DNA from: Jeotgalibacillus sp. R-1-5s-1
GTDB taxonomy: Bacteria > Bacillota > Bacilli > Bacillales > Jeotgalibacillaceae
Assembly (NCBI RefSeq): GCF_004405105.1
Contig: NZ_SORW01000004.1
Coordinates: forward strand, 1 to 57,258
Direction of reading: 5' to 3'
DNA length: 57,258 bases
Shown here: positions 1 to 8,997 of the stretch, one piece after another
How the letters are laid out: each line of letters starts with the position of its first letter
Position numbering within the stretch: the stretch's first letter is position 1
Made by a program: the position numbers and the translations under genes
Notes under the pieces: model-generated
Told to the model about the DNA's origin: nothing
Seen by the model: the letters and a program-made list of their open reading frames with translations, nothing else
Database searches by the model: none

Positions 1-40
1 GATAAGACCTGTCGCTCAGGAGAGACGGCAGGTTTTTTTG
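1..40 (+). terminator. Rho-independent terminator of an upstream gene
   Basis: An ACCTGTCG stem pairs with CGGCAGGT, followed by a run of seven T. It closes a transcription unit that lies outside the window on the left. Confidence 0.7.
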
Positions 41-68
41 TGCGTTTTTTTAGGTGGAAACCGGGTTT

Positions 69-252
69 GAAAGTGCATGAAGAGCGCCAGGTCGTGGCCG
101 GGATGTTTCTTGAGGTGTGCAGAATGAAGAGTAAAGTGTATCGAATAAACAGGAAAGTATACTGAATAAGAGCAAAAGTATGATGAATGAAGAGGAATGA
201 CTTCCAGTTACCCAACTGCATTCAGTGCCCCCGAGCTTTGCCGTTACTGAAG
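69..252 (+). repeat. 21-nt period array A with hairpin lead modules
   Basis: A lead module at about 74-110 (GCATGAAGAGCGCC, then GGCCGGGATGTTT) is followed by four degenerate 21-nt units starting at 115, 136, 157 and 178. The units share the skeleton GTnTnnnGAATnA. A second lead-like stretch follows at 219-250 (GCATTCAGTGCCCCCG, then GCTTTGCCG). No open frame runs through it. The same lead and period recur at 637, 19480 and 22767, so this is one copy of a dispersed intergenic family. Function is unknown. Confidence 0.7.
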
Positions 253-326
253 TAAATCCTGTTGAATGTTAAAAACACCATAAACTAAGTTAAATCTGGT
301 ATTTTAATAGCAGGGGGTGTTTTTAA

Positions 327-566
327 GTGAAATCTAAAGGTTTTATAGTGGGTGTTGCATCGTTTGCAGTGATCACTTTGCTGCTTTATTTAGCAGGAGA
401 CGTTTTTCAAGTGCCGTTATTAATGTTCCATAACGAATATATGAACAGTACAAATGGACAGATTGTTTCATCAGGGTCATTGATTCCTGTTGTGATCGGC
501 TTATCTTTAAGTGTTCTTATCCAAAGAATTTACATAAACAGATATGCACAAAACCTGGCTGAGTGA
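327..566 (+). CDS. Small membrane protein, hypothetical
   Basis: This 79-residue protein starts at GTG with a G-rich ribosome site (AGGGGGTG) just upstream. It shows two hydrophobic segments, roughly residues 6-25 and 51-66, separated by a short polar loop, and a basic tail (IQRIYINRYAQ). That suggests a small integral membrane protein with two spans. I do not recognise a family. The stop codon lies inside the stem of the following terminator, an economical arrangement that supports this being a genuine short transcription unit. It sits in an accessory patch upstream of gin that is not part of the conserved Bacillales order. Confidence 0.6.
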   Translation: MKSKGFIVGVASFAVITLLLYLAGDVFQVPLLMFHNEYMNSTNGQIVSSGSLIPVVIGLSLSVLIQRIYINRYAQNLAE

Positions 567-581
567 TAGCCGGGTTTTTCT
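552..581 (+). terminator. Terminator overlapping the stop codon of the 327-566 gene
   Basis: AACCTGGCT pairs with AGCCGGGTT, followed by TTTTTCTTTTT. The stop codon is in the loop side of the hairpin. Confidence 0.8.
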
Positions 582-617
582 TTTTGTATTTAAAGATTTT
601 ATGTTGTTGCCTAAAGG

Positions 618-782
618 CATGCAGTGCGCCTTGGAGGTTTGCTGAATGAGGTATAAGTGCACTAAATAATTGGAGATGTATACCGAATGAGAACAAAAGT
701 GTGCTAAATGAACTAGAAAGTGTATCTAATAAGAGCCAGGAGTTGTTAAATACGACAGGATAGTGTTCAAAAATCAACTTAA
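618..782 (+). repeat. 21-nt period array B with degraded lead
   Basis: The stretch CTAAAGGCATGCAGTGCGCC (about 611-630) resembles the lead module of the other arrays. Seven units follow, starting at 637, 657, 678, 699, 720, 741 and 762, so the spacing is 20 once and 21 five times. Units share GTnnnCnAAT or GTnnTTAAAT. This fills most of the 567-870 intergenic gap. The remainder (about 785-870) is AT-rich and probably holds the promoter of the next gene. Confidence 0.7.
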
Positions 783-810
783 TTTAATTTTAAATAAACG
801 AAATGAAAAT

Positions 811-841
811 TTGTTTGCTTTTATATAAACTATAATATAAT
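811..841 (+). promoter_or_regulatory. Candidate sigma A promoter for the DUF2087 gene
   Basis: Two overlapping TATAAT hexamers (831-836, 836-841) lie in a strongly AT-rich stretch, with TTGTTT at 811-816. The spacing (14 or 19) is imperfect, so the exact promoter is uncertain. Confidence 0.4.
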
Positions 842-870
842 ATGTTTATTAAATAACAGACAAAAGAAGG

Positions 871-1629
871 ATGTGTTTGGTTTTGAGTGAGGAGTTGTTT
901 TGGGCGTCTTCTGTGGAGGAGCTTTCTCTTGGTATGAAGGAATTGGAGGATCGCCATGTTTGTTTAGTATGCGGGGCGTCTTTTGAAAAGGGTGAAGTGT
1001 TTCAGATTGAGGGGCGTTTTTATGAGGCGTATCGGGCGGCTGAGAGGCATGTGGAGGATGAGCATGGTTCGATGTTTGATTATTTGATTCAGATGAATAA
1101 GAAATTTACCGGGTTGTCTGATCATCAGCGGGAGCTTTTGATGTTTTTCAGGCAGGGACTGAGTGATAAGGAGGCTGCGAAGAGGATTGATGGAAGTCCT
1201 TCGACGATTCGGAATCACCGGTTTAAGTTTAAGGAGAAGGAGAAGCAGGCGAAGGTGTTTTTGGCGCTGATGGACTTGTTGAAAAAGGATGATGGGCCTG
1301 AGGGGCTTGTGCAGGTACATAGGGGGGCGACGATGGTGGATGAGCGTTATGCGACGACGGAGATTGAGCAGGAGAAAGTGTTGAAGACTTATTTTAAGGA
1401 TGGGCTTGAGGGTCCGCTTCATCTGTTTCCGAGTAAAGAGAAGAAGAAAATTGTGGTGCTGAAGCATTTGCTGAAAAGATTTGAGGCTGGAAGGTCTTAT
1501 ACGGAGCGTGAGGTGAATGAAGTGTTGAAGGAGGCTTATGCTGACTTTGTAACGCTTCGCCGTTATTTTATTGAGTATGGTTTTATGGACCGGAATCAGG
1601 ATGGATCGGCTTATTGGGTGAAGCAATGA
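871..1629 (+). CDS. Zinc-finger/HTH regulator with C-terminal DUF2087 domain
   Basis: 252 residues. The N-terminal part has a C2H2-like metal site (Cys31, Cys34, His60, His65). Residues about 95-130 look like a LuxR-type helix-turn-helix (LSDHQRELLMFFRQGLSDKE, then ridgSPSTIRNH). Residues about 180-252 match the DUF2087 pattern (LHLFPSKEKKK, LKHLLKRF, YTEREVNE, LRRYFIEYGFMDR). DUF2087 is often fused to DNA-binding domains, so a transcription factor is the natural inference. The ligand is unknown. AGAAGG abuts the ATG, so TTG codons at 877 or 883 are alternative starts. It overlaps the next gene by ATGA, implying translational coupling. The AGG/GTG-rich codon use differs somewhat from neighbouring conserved genes. 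Confidence 0.75.
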   Translation: MCLVLSEELFWASSVEELSLGMKELEDRHVCLVCGASFEKGEVFQIEGRFYEAYRAAERHVEDEHGSMFDYLIQMNKKFTGLSDHQRELLMFFRQGLSDKEAAKRIDGSPSTIRNHRFKFKEKEKQAKVFLALMDLLKKDDGPEGLVQVHRGATMVDERYATTEIEQEKVLKTYFKDGLEGPLHLFPSKEKKKIVVLKHLLKRFEAGRSYTEREVNEVLKEAYADFVTLRRYFIEYGFMDRNQDGSAYWVKQ

Positions 1630-1970
1630 AGGTAGAGTTGACGAGGTTTCGGGTGAAAAAAGGAAAAACGGCTTTGGTGGATGAGTGGCTTGCGTTTTTA
1701 AATGAACAGATGGACGCAGTGCTTGAGACATTGGAGCCGGAGAAGATGTATGTAGAGACGATTTTCCGGGAGACACTGGACGGGGTCGAGTATTTGTACT
1801 GGTATTCTGTTCAGGGTGAAGGGGGTCAGGATGTGTCTTCATCAGAGCACTGGCTGGACCGCAAACATCTTGATTATTGGAAGCAGTGTATTGATCCTTT
1901 ATATAAGCCTGTGGACTTGCAAACCGGGGTGGTAATGATTCCTGAACGTATCCGTCAAAAAATGGTTTAA
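1626..1970 (+). CDS. DUF6176-like small protein, hypothetical
   Basis: 114 residues, translated from the ATG of an ATGA overlap with the preceding regulator. The sequence opens MKVELTRFRVKKGK and contains METIFRE-like and YLYWYSVQG segments followed by SSEHWLDRKHLDYW. This is the layout I recall for DUF6176 proteins (small ferredoxin-fold-like proteins), but that assignment is from memory. Coupling to the DUF2087 regulator suggests the two act together. No catalytic motif is evident. Confidence 0.6.
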   Translation: MKVELTRFRVKKGKTALVDEWLAFLNEQMDAVLETLEPEKMYVETIFRETLDGVEYLYWYSVQGEGGQDVSSSEHWLDRKHLDYWKQCIDPLYKPVDLQTGVVMIPERIRQKMV

Positions 1971-2039
1971 TCCATCCACCTATGGTTCTAAATGGAAAAG
2001 GTTGATATAATGGTCAGAACAACAGGAGGAGGGATATCA

Positions 2040-2219
2040 ATGTGGATTTATATTGTGGCCGTACTCGCTGGGCTGGTCGGATTTGGACTTGTGGTAGATA
2101 AGAAAAGGGGAACGAAAAAGCGTAAGGACCTGGAGCAGTTTGGGGAGAGTCACCATACTGACGAAAAGGCCGCGCCGTATACGATGGAGAATGATCAGAA
2201 GACGTCAGGCTGGGGGTAA
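2040..2219 (+). CDS. Small single-pass membrane protein, hypothetical
   Basis: 59 residues. The start was chosen at ATG 2040 because a strong AGGAGGAGGG ribosome site lies seven bases upstream; an upstream in-frame ATG at 1992 has none. One N-terminal hydrophobic span (residues about 2-19, IYIVAVLAGLVGFGLVV) is followed by a very basic stretch (DKKRGTKKRKD) and a polar tail. The inside-positive rule predicts a cytoplasmic C-terminus. I do not recognise a family. Confidence 0.6.
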   Translation: MWIYIVAVLAGLVGFGLVVDKKRGTKKRKDLEQFGESHHTDEKAAPYTMENDQKTSGWG

Positions 2220-2260
2220 GAAGTTTGTAGAAGACTTTCCTTCACGATTCCGAAATGGGC

Positions 2261-2287
2261 GAATAGGATAAAAAGAATGTGATTATT
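2261..2287 (+). promoter_or_regulatory. Weak candidate sigma F/G promoter for gin
   Basis: GAATA (2261-2265), then 15 bases, then GATTATT (2281-2287). The -35 fits sigma F/G and the spacing is exact, but the -10 is degenerate relative to CATnnTA. Confidence 0.3.
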
Positions 2288-2342
2288 TTTTATCCGGGGT
2301 GTCGATACTGTTCGTATGATACCGCGAAGTGGAGGAAAGCGA

Positions 2343-2510
2343 ATGAGAGTATGTCGTGCTTGTGGCAGAAAGTATAAACGGGGTATACGTCTGTCGTCAA
2401 AGTTTGTCTGTGTCTGGTGTGAGCAGTCGCTGATTCAATTAAAGGCGGACGATCAGGATTATGACCGCTGGATGTATTTACTGAAGCCGGAAAGCGGTTC
2501 TTATAAGTAG
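2343..2510 (+). CDS. gin: Anti-sigma factor Gin (CsfB)
   Basis: 55 residues. The start was chosen at 2343 because GGAGG (2331-2335) is seven bases upstream. Two CxxC knuckles (CRACG near the N-terminus and CVWCE about 20 residues later) and the spacing with RGIRLSSKFVC match the Gin zinc protein. In B. subtilis, Gin inhibits sigma G (and sigma E) so that late sigma factors are not active too early or in the wrong compartment. Its position, just before the yaaO-tmk block, is conserved. The B. subtilis neighbours xpaC and yaaN are missing here. The N-terminus is a few residues shorter than in B. subtilis. Confidence 0.85.
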   Translation: MRVCRACGRKYKRGIRLSSKFVCVWCEQSLIQLKADDQDYDRWMYLLKPESGSYK

Positions 2511-2519
2511 ATGACAGGG

Positions 2520-2552
2520 AACTGATCCTTAAATGGGTCAGTTCTTTTTTTG
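2520..2552 (+). terminator. Terminator after gin
   Basis: AACTGATCC pairs with GGGTCAGTT (one G-U), followed by a run of T. Confidence 0.8.
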
Positions 2553-2645
2553 TGTGAAAAAACAAGTACTTTTCTCAGGGAGGCATCACGCATTTAACGG
2601 AACAGGTGATACAATGGAGAAATGAACATGAAAAGGTGAACAGAG

Positions 2646-4067
2646 ATGAATCATTCTAATCAGCCGCTTGTAGAAGCTCTGGCGGCTCATCAAAATAGAC
2701 ATCCGGTGTCGTTTCACGTGCCGGGTCATAAAAATGGATCTGTCGCCGACCAAGCGTTTGGCCAGCTGCTTGGTTGGGATCAGACGGAGCTGACCGGACT
2801 GGATGATTTGCATGCACCGGAAGAAGTTATTCGTGATGCGCAGGCACTGTTGTGCGATTATTATCAGTCGAAGCAGAGTTATTTTCTTGTAAATGGCTCG
2901 ACGGTGGGGAATCTCGCGATGATTCTGGCTTCCTGTCGTGCGGGTGATCGGGTGTTTGTAGCGCGCAATGCTCATAAATCGGTGATGAATGCGTGCAGTC
3001 TGGCTCAGGTAAAGCCTGTTTATCTGATGCCTGATGTACATGCTGAGTCTCAGACACCGTCAGGCATTTCGCCGGACCGGTTAAGGCAGGCTGTACAAAC
3101 GTATCCTGATGTGAAGGTGATCGTGCTGACGTATCCATCTTATTACGGGCATACCGGGCAGATGGCAGAGCTGGTCAAGGTGGCAAAAGAAGCCGGGCTT
3201 ACCGTACTGGTTGATGAGGCGCACGGTGCTCATTTTTCTCTGCCAGGTTTCCCAGAATCGTCCCTGGCGTTTGGAGCGGATGTGGTTGTGCAGTCGGCTC
3301 ATAAAACACTGCCTGCAATGACGATGGGTTCGTTTCTTCATGTGAATTCAGAAGTCGTTTCTGTGGCGAAGGTGGAGCGTTATCTCGGGATGCTGCAGTC
3401 GAGCAGCCCGTCTTATCCAATTATGGCATCACTGGATATGGCGAGAAGCTATGTAGCAACTTATTCAGAGAAGGATGCGGCGCATTTTCACGAGGTGAGG
3501 TCTGCTTTTATTGAAAGGCTGAGGCAAATCACGGATGTGAGTGTGATTGAAGCGGAGGATCCGTTAAAGCTGATGATCCGGGTGGCGGGTCTGGATGGTT
3601 ATAGGCTTCAGAAAAGATATGAGGCACACGGCATTTTTTCAGAGCTGGCGGATCCGCTGCAGGTGTTATGGATGCTGCCTTTATTAAAGGAAGGACAGCT
3701 TTATGAGGCGGAGCTTGATCGAGCTGTTGAAGCGCTGAAAAATATCACGGCTGAAAAAATGGATGGGCCTGCGGTTAAGCAGCTGGTTCTGGAGGAAGAG
3801 CCTTTTTTCGAGCCGGCGTTTACGATAGATGAAGCGGTGGATCTTGCTGTAGAAATGGTGGATCTTGATCACGTTACGGGAAGGCTTGCTGCAGAGTCTG
3901 TTATTCCGTATCCGCCAGGCATTCCGTTTATATTGCCGGGGGAGCGGATGACTGGGCGAAAAGTGCAGCAGCTGCGTGATATCGTTCAATCAGAGATGAG
4001 GTTCCAGGGTGGTGCCTTTTTAATAGAAGGAAAACTGAAGGTTGTACAGGAGGATAACGATGAGTAA
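2646..4067 (+). CDS. yaaO: Orn/Lys/Arg decarboxylase family protein (YaaO-like)
   Basis: 473 residues, a fold-type I PLP enzyme of the group III amino-acid decarboxylases. The N-terminus (HVPGHKNG) and the PLP lysine motif [12 protein letters not shown] (about residues 217-228) are typical, with VDEAHGAHF upstream as the cofactor-binding Asp/His region. Short Bacillus members such as YaaO and SpeA lack the N-terminal wing domain of E. coli LdcC/CadA, as this one does. The likely reaction is decarboxylation of arginine, lysine or ornithine for polyamine supply, but the substrate cannot be read from the sequence. It overlaps tmk by eight bases, which indicates translational coupling. Confidence 0.85.
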   Translation: MNHSNQPLVEALAAHQNRHPVSFHVPGHKNGSVADQAFGQLLGWDQTELTGLDDLHAPEEVIRDAQALLCDYYQSKQSYFLVNGSTVGNLAMILASCRAGDRVFVARNAHKSVMNACSLAQVKPVYLMPDVHAESQTPSGISPDRLRQAVQTYPDVKVIVLTYPSYYGHTGQMAELVKVAKEAGLTVLVDEAHGAHFSLPGFPESSLAFGADVVVQSAHKTLPAMTMGSFLHVNSEVVSVAKVERYLGMLQSSSPSYPIMASLDMARSYVATYSEKDAAHFHEVRSAFIERLRQITDVSVIEAEDPLKLMIRVAGLDGYRLQKRYEAHGIFSELADPLQVLWMLPLLKEGQLYEAELDRAVEALKNITAEKMDGPAVKQLVLEEEPFFEPAFTIDEAVDLAVEMVDLDHVTGRLAAESVIPYPPGIPFILPGERMTGRKVQQLRDIVQSEMRFQGGAFLIEGKLKVVQEDNDE

Positions 4068-4692
4068 AGGACGTTTTATTACGGTGGAAGGACCGGAGGG
4101 GGCAGGAAAAACCACGGTCGTTGCCGAAATGAAAAAGCAGCTGGAGTCAGAAGGCTTTGATGTGTTATTAACACGGGAGCCTGGCGGCATTGACATTGCG
4201 GAGAAAATCAGGGGGATTATTTTAAATCCTGATCACACCACGATGGATGGTCGCACGGAAGCATTGCTTTATGCAGCAGCGAGACGACAGCATTTAGTGG
4301 AGCGTGTGAAGCCTGCGCTTGAGGCGGGGAAAGTCGTGTTATGCGACCGGTTTATTGACAGCTCGCTTGCTTATCAAGGGCATGCGAGAGGGCTTGGCAT
4401 TGATGAGGTGTGGAAGATCAATGAGTTTGCGATTGAGTCGATGATGCCGGATGCGACGCTTTATTTTGATTTGAGCCCGGAAGAAGGGATGAAGAGGATC
4501 GCGGCTAATAAGGGGCGTGAGGTGAATCGTCTTGATCTTGAAGGAATGGCGTTTCATGAGAAGGTGTATGAGGGCTATCAACTGATAAAAGCACGTTTTC
4601 CTGAGAGAATCAAAACGGTTGATGCATCGGGGACGGTTGAGACTGTGACGTCTGATGCGCTTCACATCGTTCATGCGTTACTTAAGGACTGA
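4060..4692 (+). CDS. tmk: Thymidylate kinase
   Basis: 210 residues. Phosphorylates dTMP to dTDP for DNA synthesis. The P-loop GPEGAGKTT is at residues 11-19 and the nucleotide-binding [12 protein letters not shown] motif is near residue 93. The start is ATG 4060 preceded by CAGGAGGATAACG; an upstream TTG at 4042 lies before the ribosome site and is unlikely. It sits inside the yaaO tail, as in B. subtilis. Confidence 0.95.
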   Translation: MSKGRFITVEGPEGAGKTTVVAEMKKQLESEGFDVLLTREPGGIDIAEKIRGIILNPDHTTMDGRTEALLYAAARRQHLVERVKPALEAGKVVLCDRFIDSSLAYQGHARGLGIDEVWKINEFAIESMMPDATLYFDLSPEEGMKRIAANKGREVNRLDLEGMAFHEKVYEGYQLIKARFPERIKTVDASGTVETVTSDALHIVHALLKD

Positions 4693-4723
4693 TGATTATT
4701 TTCTTCTTTTTGGAATGCTTTCG

Positions 4724-4749
4724 TAATCATTTCGTATTATTGGTATAAT
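4724..4749 (+). promoter_or_regulatory. Extended -10 sigma A promoter for darA
   Basis: TGGTATAAT (TATAAT at 4744-4749) has the TGn extension. The -35 region is poor, as is usual for extended -10 promoters. Confidence 0.6.
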
Positions 4750-4826
4750 AAAGACAGAACTATTTTTAGATAGACCAAATGTCCGTTGACCAGGTGTAAA
4801 TCTGCCGCGGTAAGATAAAAATATGA

Positions 4827-5180
<354 letters not shown>

Positions 5181-5202
5181 TCAGACGGAGTGAGTCGATC
5201 AC

Positions 5203-5643
5203 ATGAAAATTAATCAGGATCTGCGTGTGGGAGCGAACCGTCTTCAAAATGGCCCCCAGGCCCAGCCGAACAGCCAGCTGAAGTTTGGTGACCTGGTTCA
5301 GAAACAGGACCAGAAGCTCCAGACAGATCAGCTTGCGAGGCTGATGGGGGATGTGACAGCAGCCGGTGATCGCCTGGCACGCTCACGTAATTTTAAAGAT
5401 CTCGCCAAATTTAAAATGCTCGTAAAGCGTTTTGTAAAGGAAACCGTTGAATATGGCATGAATTTAAAGCAGTCCCATTCATGGAATGAATTCGGTGAGG
5501 GCCGTAAGCTGCGTCTCGTGGAAACGATTGATGAAAAACTGGCAACCCTGACTGAGAGTGTCATGAAAAGTGAAAAGGATTCGATCGATGTACTTGATCA
5601 GATCGGCGAAATCAAGGGTCTGCTGATTAACTTATATACGTAA
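5203..5643 (+). CDS. yaaR: YaaR family protein (DUF327)
   Basis: 146 residues, mostly helical and without membrane segments or a signal. The conserved DUF327 signature is visible in the NFKDLAKFKMLVKRFVKE region (about residues 62-82), as is YGMNLKQSHSWNEFGEGRK. The biochemical role of the family is not established. It is co-located with darA and holB in most Bacillales, and the 22-base gap to darA suggests one transcript. Confidence 0.85.
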   Translation: MKINQDLRVGANRLQNGPQAQPNSQLKFGDLVQKQDQKLQTDQLARLMGDVTAAGDRLARSRNFKDLAKFKMLVKRFVKETVEYGMNLKQSHSWNEFGEGRKLRLVETIDEKLATLTESVMKSEKDSIDVLDQIGEIKGLLINLYT

Positions 5644-5658
5644 AAATGAGGGATTTAC

Positions 5659-6663
5659 ATGGCTGAATCGTGGGATGATTTACAAAAACGGCAGCCGCTT
5701 GCTGCAAAAATGCTGATGAACAGCCTGCAGAAAAACCGTGTGGCGCATGCCTATCTTTTTGAAGGCGTGCGCGGCACGGGAAAGAAGGAAATGGCATTAT
5801 TTTTAGCGAAGGGATTGTTTTGCCGGCAGCCGGTTGAAGGCGTTCCGTGTATGGAATGTGATCAGTGTCACCGGATTGCCCAGGGGAATCACCCGGATGT
5901 TCATGTCATTGAGCCGGATGGCTTATCGATTAAAAAGGAACAGATCCGGCTGCTTCAGGAGGAGTTCAGTAAAACAGGGATGGAATCCAGACGGAAAACG
6001 TATATCGTGAACAGTGCGGATAAGATGACGGTTCAGGCCGCCAATTCCCTGCTGAAATTTCTTGAGGAGCCGCATCCGTCCACGACTGCGATTTTACTGA
6101 CAGAGCAGATGCATCAGATGCTTCCGACGATTTTGTCCAGGTGTCAGCACGTTGGATTTAAACCGCTGACTCCTGTTTTCTTTAAGGAAAAGCTGGTGGA
6201 AGAAGGCGTTCATCCGACTCTGGCCTCCGTCTTGTCCAAACTGACGAATCAGGTGGAGGAAGCGGTTGAGCTGAGTACGGATGAGTGGTTTGTACAAGCC
6301 CGAAAAATCATGTTAAAATTATACGAAGTGCAAAAGACGGATCCCTTTGAAGCCATGACACGGGTTCAAAGTGATTATCTGCCGCATTTTAAAGAGAAAT
6401 CACAAATTGATCAGTCGCTCGATTTGTTTCTTCTTATATATAAAGACCTCCTCTATATCCAGACGGAAAAGCTTGACCACCTTTCTTATCCGGACTGGCT
6501 TGATACGTTTCGTACAGATGCACTCCAAACGTCAGCGCGTCAATTATCCGACCAGCTGGCTGTCCTGTTAGAGGCCAAACGACAATTGCAACAGAATATG
6601 AATACACAGCTGCTTATGGAGCAGCTGATGCTTAAATTGCAGGGGGGATCTGCACTTGTATGA
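5659..6663 (+). CDS. holB: DNA polymerase III delta-prime subunit
   Basis: 334 residues, an AAA+ clamp-loader subunit that partners DnaX and HolA to load the beta clamp. A P-loop-like segment (GVRGTGKKE, about residues 37-45), a zinc knuckle (CRQPVEGVPCMECDQC) and the sensor region SLLKFLEEP are present. ATG 5659 follows GAGGGATTT. The stop overlaps the TTG start of ricT by eight bases, so the two are translationally coupled. Confidence 0.93.
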   Translation: MAESWDDLQKRQPLAAKMLMNSLQKNRVAHAYLFEGVRGTGKKEMALFLAKGLFCRQPVEGVPCMECDQCHRIAQGNHPDVHVIEPDGLSIKKEQIRLLQEEFSKTGMESRRKTYIVNSADKMTVQAANSLLKFLEEPHPSTTAILLTEQMHQMLPTILSRCQHVGFKPLTPVFFKEKLVEEGVHPTLASVLSKLTNQVEEAVELSTDEWFVQARKIMLKLYEVQKTDPFEAMTRVQSDYLPHFKEKSQIDQSLDLFLLIYKDLLYIQTEKLDHLSYPDWLDTFRTDALQTSARQLSDQLAVLLEAKRQLQQNMNTQLLMEQLMLKLQGGSALV

Positions 6664-7483
6664 GGTAGTTGGTGTCCGCTTTAACAAAGCGGGTAAAATA
6701 TATTATTTCGACCCGAATCAGCTGAACGTCACGGTTGATGATTACGTGATCGTCGAGACGGTCCGCGGGGTCGAATACGGTAAAATTGTTACTGATGTCA
6801 AGGAAGTGGACAAGAATGATGTGGTCCTGCCGCTGAAAAAGATTGTCCGTCTTGCTGATCAGAAGGATCGCCTCTCTGTTCAGGAGAATAAAGAAGAAGC
6901 CATGCATGCTTATGAGGTTTGCTCAAGCAAAATCAGTGAGCATGATTTAGATATGAAGCTGGTGGATGTGGAATACACATTTGACCGCAATAAAGTGATT
7001 TTCTATTTTACCGCGGATGGACGGGTGGATTTCCGGAACCTTGTTAAGGATCTGGCATCTGTGTTCAGAACACGGATTGAGCTTCGGCAGATTGGTGTGC
7101 GCGATGAGGCGAAAATGCTTGGCGGGATTGGTCCATGTGGCCGTATGCTTTGCTGTTCAACGTTTCTCGGTGATTTTGAGCCGGTATCGATCAAGATGGC
7201 CAAGGACCAGAATCTGTCGCTGAATCCTGCGAAGATTTCCGGACTGTGCGGCCGTCTGATGTGCTGTCTGAAATATGAGAATGACGAATATGAAGCAGCA
7301 AAAGAGGAAATGCCGGACCTTGGTTCCTTTGTTCAGACACCTGAGGGACGAGGAAAAGTCGTGGGGCTGAACATGCTTGAACGCGTTCTTCAGGTTGAAA
7401 TGAAGGAGCAGGACCGTACGCTTGAGTACACGCTTGAAGAAATTATGAATCAGGATGTTGCATCAATTCAAGCCACAGAGTAA
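6656..7483 (+). CDS. ricT: RicT (YaaT), Ric complex Fe-S protein
   Basis: 275 residues, PSP1 C-terminal domain family. RicT forms the RicA-RicF-RicT (YmcA-YlbF-YaaT) complex, which binds [4Fe-4S] clusters, assists RNase Y processing and promotes competence, sporulation and biofilm formation. The cysteine motifs GPCGRMLCC and [10 protein letters not shown] are intact. The start is TTG 6656 with AGGGGGGATC upstream. No ATG fits, and the opening [19 protein letters not shown] aligns with recalled B. subtilis YaaT from its second residue. Confidence 0.95.
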   Translation: MYEVVGVRFNKAGKIYYFDPNQLNVTVDDYVIVETVRGVEYGKIVTDVKEVDKNDVVLPLKKIVRLADQKDRLSVQENKEEAMHAYEVCSSKISEHDLDMKLVDVEYTFDRNKVIFYFTADGRVDFRNLVKDLASVFRTRIELRQIGVRDEAKMLGGIGPCGRMLCCSTFLGDFEPVSIKMAKDQNLSLNPAKISGLCGRLMCCLKYENDEYEAAKEEMPDLGSFVQTPEGRGKVVGLNMLERVLQVEMKEQDRTLEYTLEEIMNQDVASIQATE

Positions 7484-7496
7484 TGAGGTGGAGTTC

Positions 7497-7871
7497 GTGG
7501 ATAAGAAGGAGTTCTTTGATTCAGTCGCCAATATGGAACAGCAGATTGGTCAATTGTATCAGCAGCTTGGCGAATTAAAGCACAATCTTGCTGATATGAT
7601 GGAAGAGAATCATTCACTGCAGATTGAAAATGAGCATCTGCGCAGAAGGCTGGAACAGCTGGGGAACTCACAGGAGCCTGCCGCCGGCAACAAACGTGGC
7701 GGCAAAGGAAAAGCGGCGGAAGCTGACAGCCAGAGCACAGACATAGGAGAAGGATACGACAACCTTGCCCGTCTTTATCACGAAGGCTTTCACATATGTA
7801 ATATTCATTTTGGAAGCCCGCGTAAAGATGAAGATTGCCTGTTTTGCCTGTCCTTTTTAACGAAAAAATAA
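7497..7871 (+). CDS. yabA: Replication initiation control protein YabA
   Basis: 124 residues. YabA binds DnaA and DnaN and restrains over-initiation. The N-terminal half is a coiled coil (about residues 5-60, a leucine heptad-like pattern). The C-terminal zinc cluster HICNIHFG...CLFCLSF supplies the His/Cys ligands. A glycine/lysine-rich linker joins them. The start is GTG 7497 with GAGGTGG upstream ([10 protein letters not shown]). Confidence 0.93.
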   Translation: MDKKEFFDSVANMEQQIGQLYQQLGELKHNLADMMEENHSLQIENEHLRRRLEQLGNSQEPAAGNKRGGKGKAAEADSQSTDIGEGYDNLARLYHEGFHICNIHFGSPRKDEDCLFCLSFLTKK

Positions 7872-7970
7872 CGAACATAAAAAGGCTGGCGTTGCGCAGT
7901 CCGGATGGTGATGCCGTCCGGCTTGTGTCATGTCAGGCTTTTTTTCATGATTGTGAGAGGAGAAAAAAGC

Positions 7971-8714
7971 ATGAACTTAATAGGTGATGAGCGGCTGGAC
8001 TATCTGCTGGCAGAAAACTTAAGAATTATTCAAAGTCCAACCGTTTTCTCCTTTTCATTAGATGCGGTGCTGCTTGCACGGTTCGTCGCTGTCCCGATTC
8101 AAAAAGGGAGCCTGATTGACCTTTGCTCAGGCAACGGTGTGATCCCGCTTTTACTGAGCCGCCGGACAAAAGGGACGATTACCGGGGTTGAAATACAGGA
8201 GCGGCTTGCTGATATGGCTCAGCGCAGCTTTGACTACAATGAATTATCAGATCGTCTGCGGATGATTCAGGAGGATCTGAATGTGGTAACGCCACAGCTC
8301 GGTCATGCGAGACATGATGTGGTGACCTGTAACCCCCCGTATTTTTTAACGCCTGGAAAAGAAGAGCTGAATGAAAATGATCATCTGACGATTGCCCGTC
8401 ATGAAATCATGTGTACCCTTGAAGATACCGTGCGTGTCAGCAGTGAATTGCTGAAGCAGGGAGGGAAGGCTGCGTTTGTTCACCGTCCAGGCCGCTTGTT
8501 AGATCTGATTACATTGATGCGTCAGTACCGTCTGGAGCCGAAGCGGATTCAATTCGTCTACCCGAAAGAGGGAAGGGAAGCGAATACGATTTTAGTGGAG
8601 GCAGCAAAGGATGGAAAAGCAGACGTGAAAATTTTGCCTCCATTATATGTGTATGATGAAAATAATGAATACACACCTGACATGAAGGAGATTTTATATG
8701 GAAAGAGAGACTGA
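7971..8714 (+). CDS. yabB: tRNA1(Val) m6A methyltransferase-like protein (YabB/TrmN6)
   Basis: 247 residues, a class I SAM methyltransferase. The SAM-binding [15 protein letters not shown] segment is around residues 45-60 and the N6-adenine catalytic motif NPPYF around residue 122. The opening [20 protein letters not shown] is that of the YabB family. The closest characterised relatives modify A37 of tRNA1(Val). The start is ATG 7971 with GAGAGGAG upstream; the longer frame has no site. It overlaps yazA by 17 bases. Confidence 0.88.
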   Translation: MNLIGDERLDYLLAENLRIIQSPTVFSFSLDAVLLARFVAVPIQKGSLIDLCSGNGVIPLLLSRRTKGTITGVEIQERLADMAQRSFDYNELSDRLRMIQEDLNVVTPQLGHARHDVVTCNPPYFLTPGKEELNENDHLTIARHEIMCTLEDTVRVSSELLKQGGKAAFVHRPGRLLDLITLMRQYRLEPKRIQFVYPKEGREANTILVEAAKDGKADVKILPPLYVYDENNEYTPDMKEILYGKRD

Positions 8715-8997
8715 CCATTATTTTTATGTCCTTTATTGCCGGGATGGTTCTTACTACGGCGGTTATACGATTGATCTTGACCGGCGGCTTGAGCAGCATA
8801 ATGCAGGGACCGCCTCAAAATATACGAGAACGAGAAGGCCGGTTGAAATGATTCATCATGAAGTGTTTTCGACAAAACGGGAAGCAATGCAGGCTGAATA
8901 TGCGTTTAAAAAACAGACGCGGCGCCAAAAAGACCGTTATTTAGAAGAGAGGAGGGAATGTCATGCTTCAAACTCAGCAAAGCTTTCATCAACCTGA
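8698..8997 (+). CDS. yazA: GIY-YIG nuclease superfamily protein YazA
   Basis: 99 residues. A single-domain UPF0213/GIY-YIG protein. The [15 protein letters not shown] segment holds the two tyrosine/glycine strands, LDRRLEQHN gives the conserved Arg, and [10 protein letters not shown] follows. Known members are small predicted nucleases of uncertain substrate. The gene is nested between yabB (17-base overlap) and rsmI (35-base overlap). Confidence 0.9.
   Translation: MERETDHYFYVLYCRDGSYYGGYTIDLDRRLEQHNAGTASKYTRTRRPVEMIHHEVFSTKREAMQAEYAFKKQTRRQKDRYLEERRECHASNSAKLSST

Noticed and set aside
964-1842. A 292-codon open frame on the minus strand opposite the DUF2087 gene.
   Set aside because: Its translation is low in complexity (rich in H, L, R, P), has no ribosome site, and mirrors the codon bias of the well-supported plus-strand genes.
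7898-7952. Terminator between yabA and yabB.
   Set aside because: CCGGATGG/CCGTCCGG forms an 8-bp stem, but the T-run lies about 17 bases further on and does not follow the stem, so termination is not supported.
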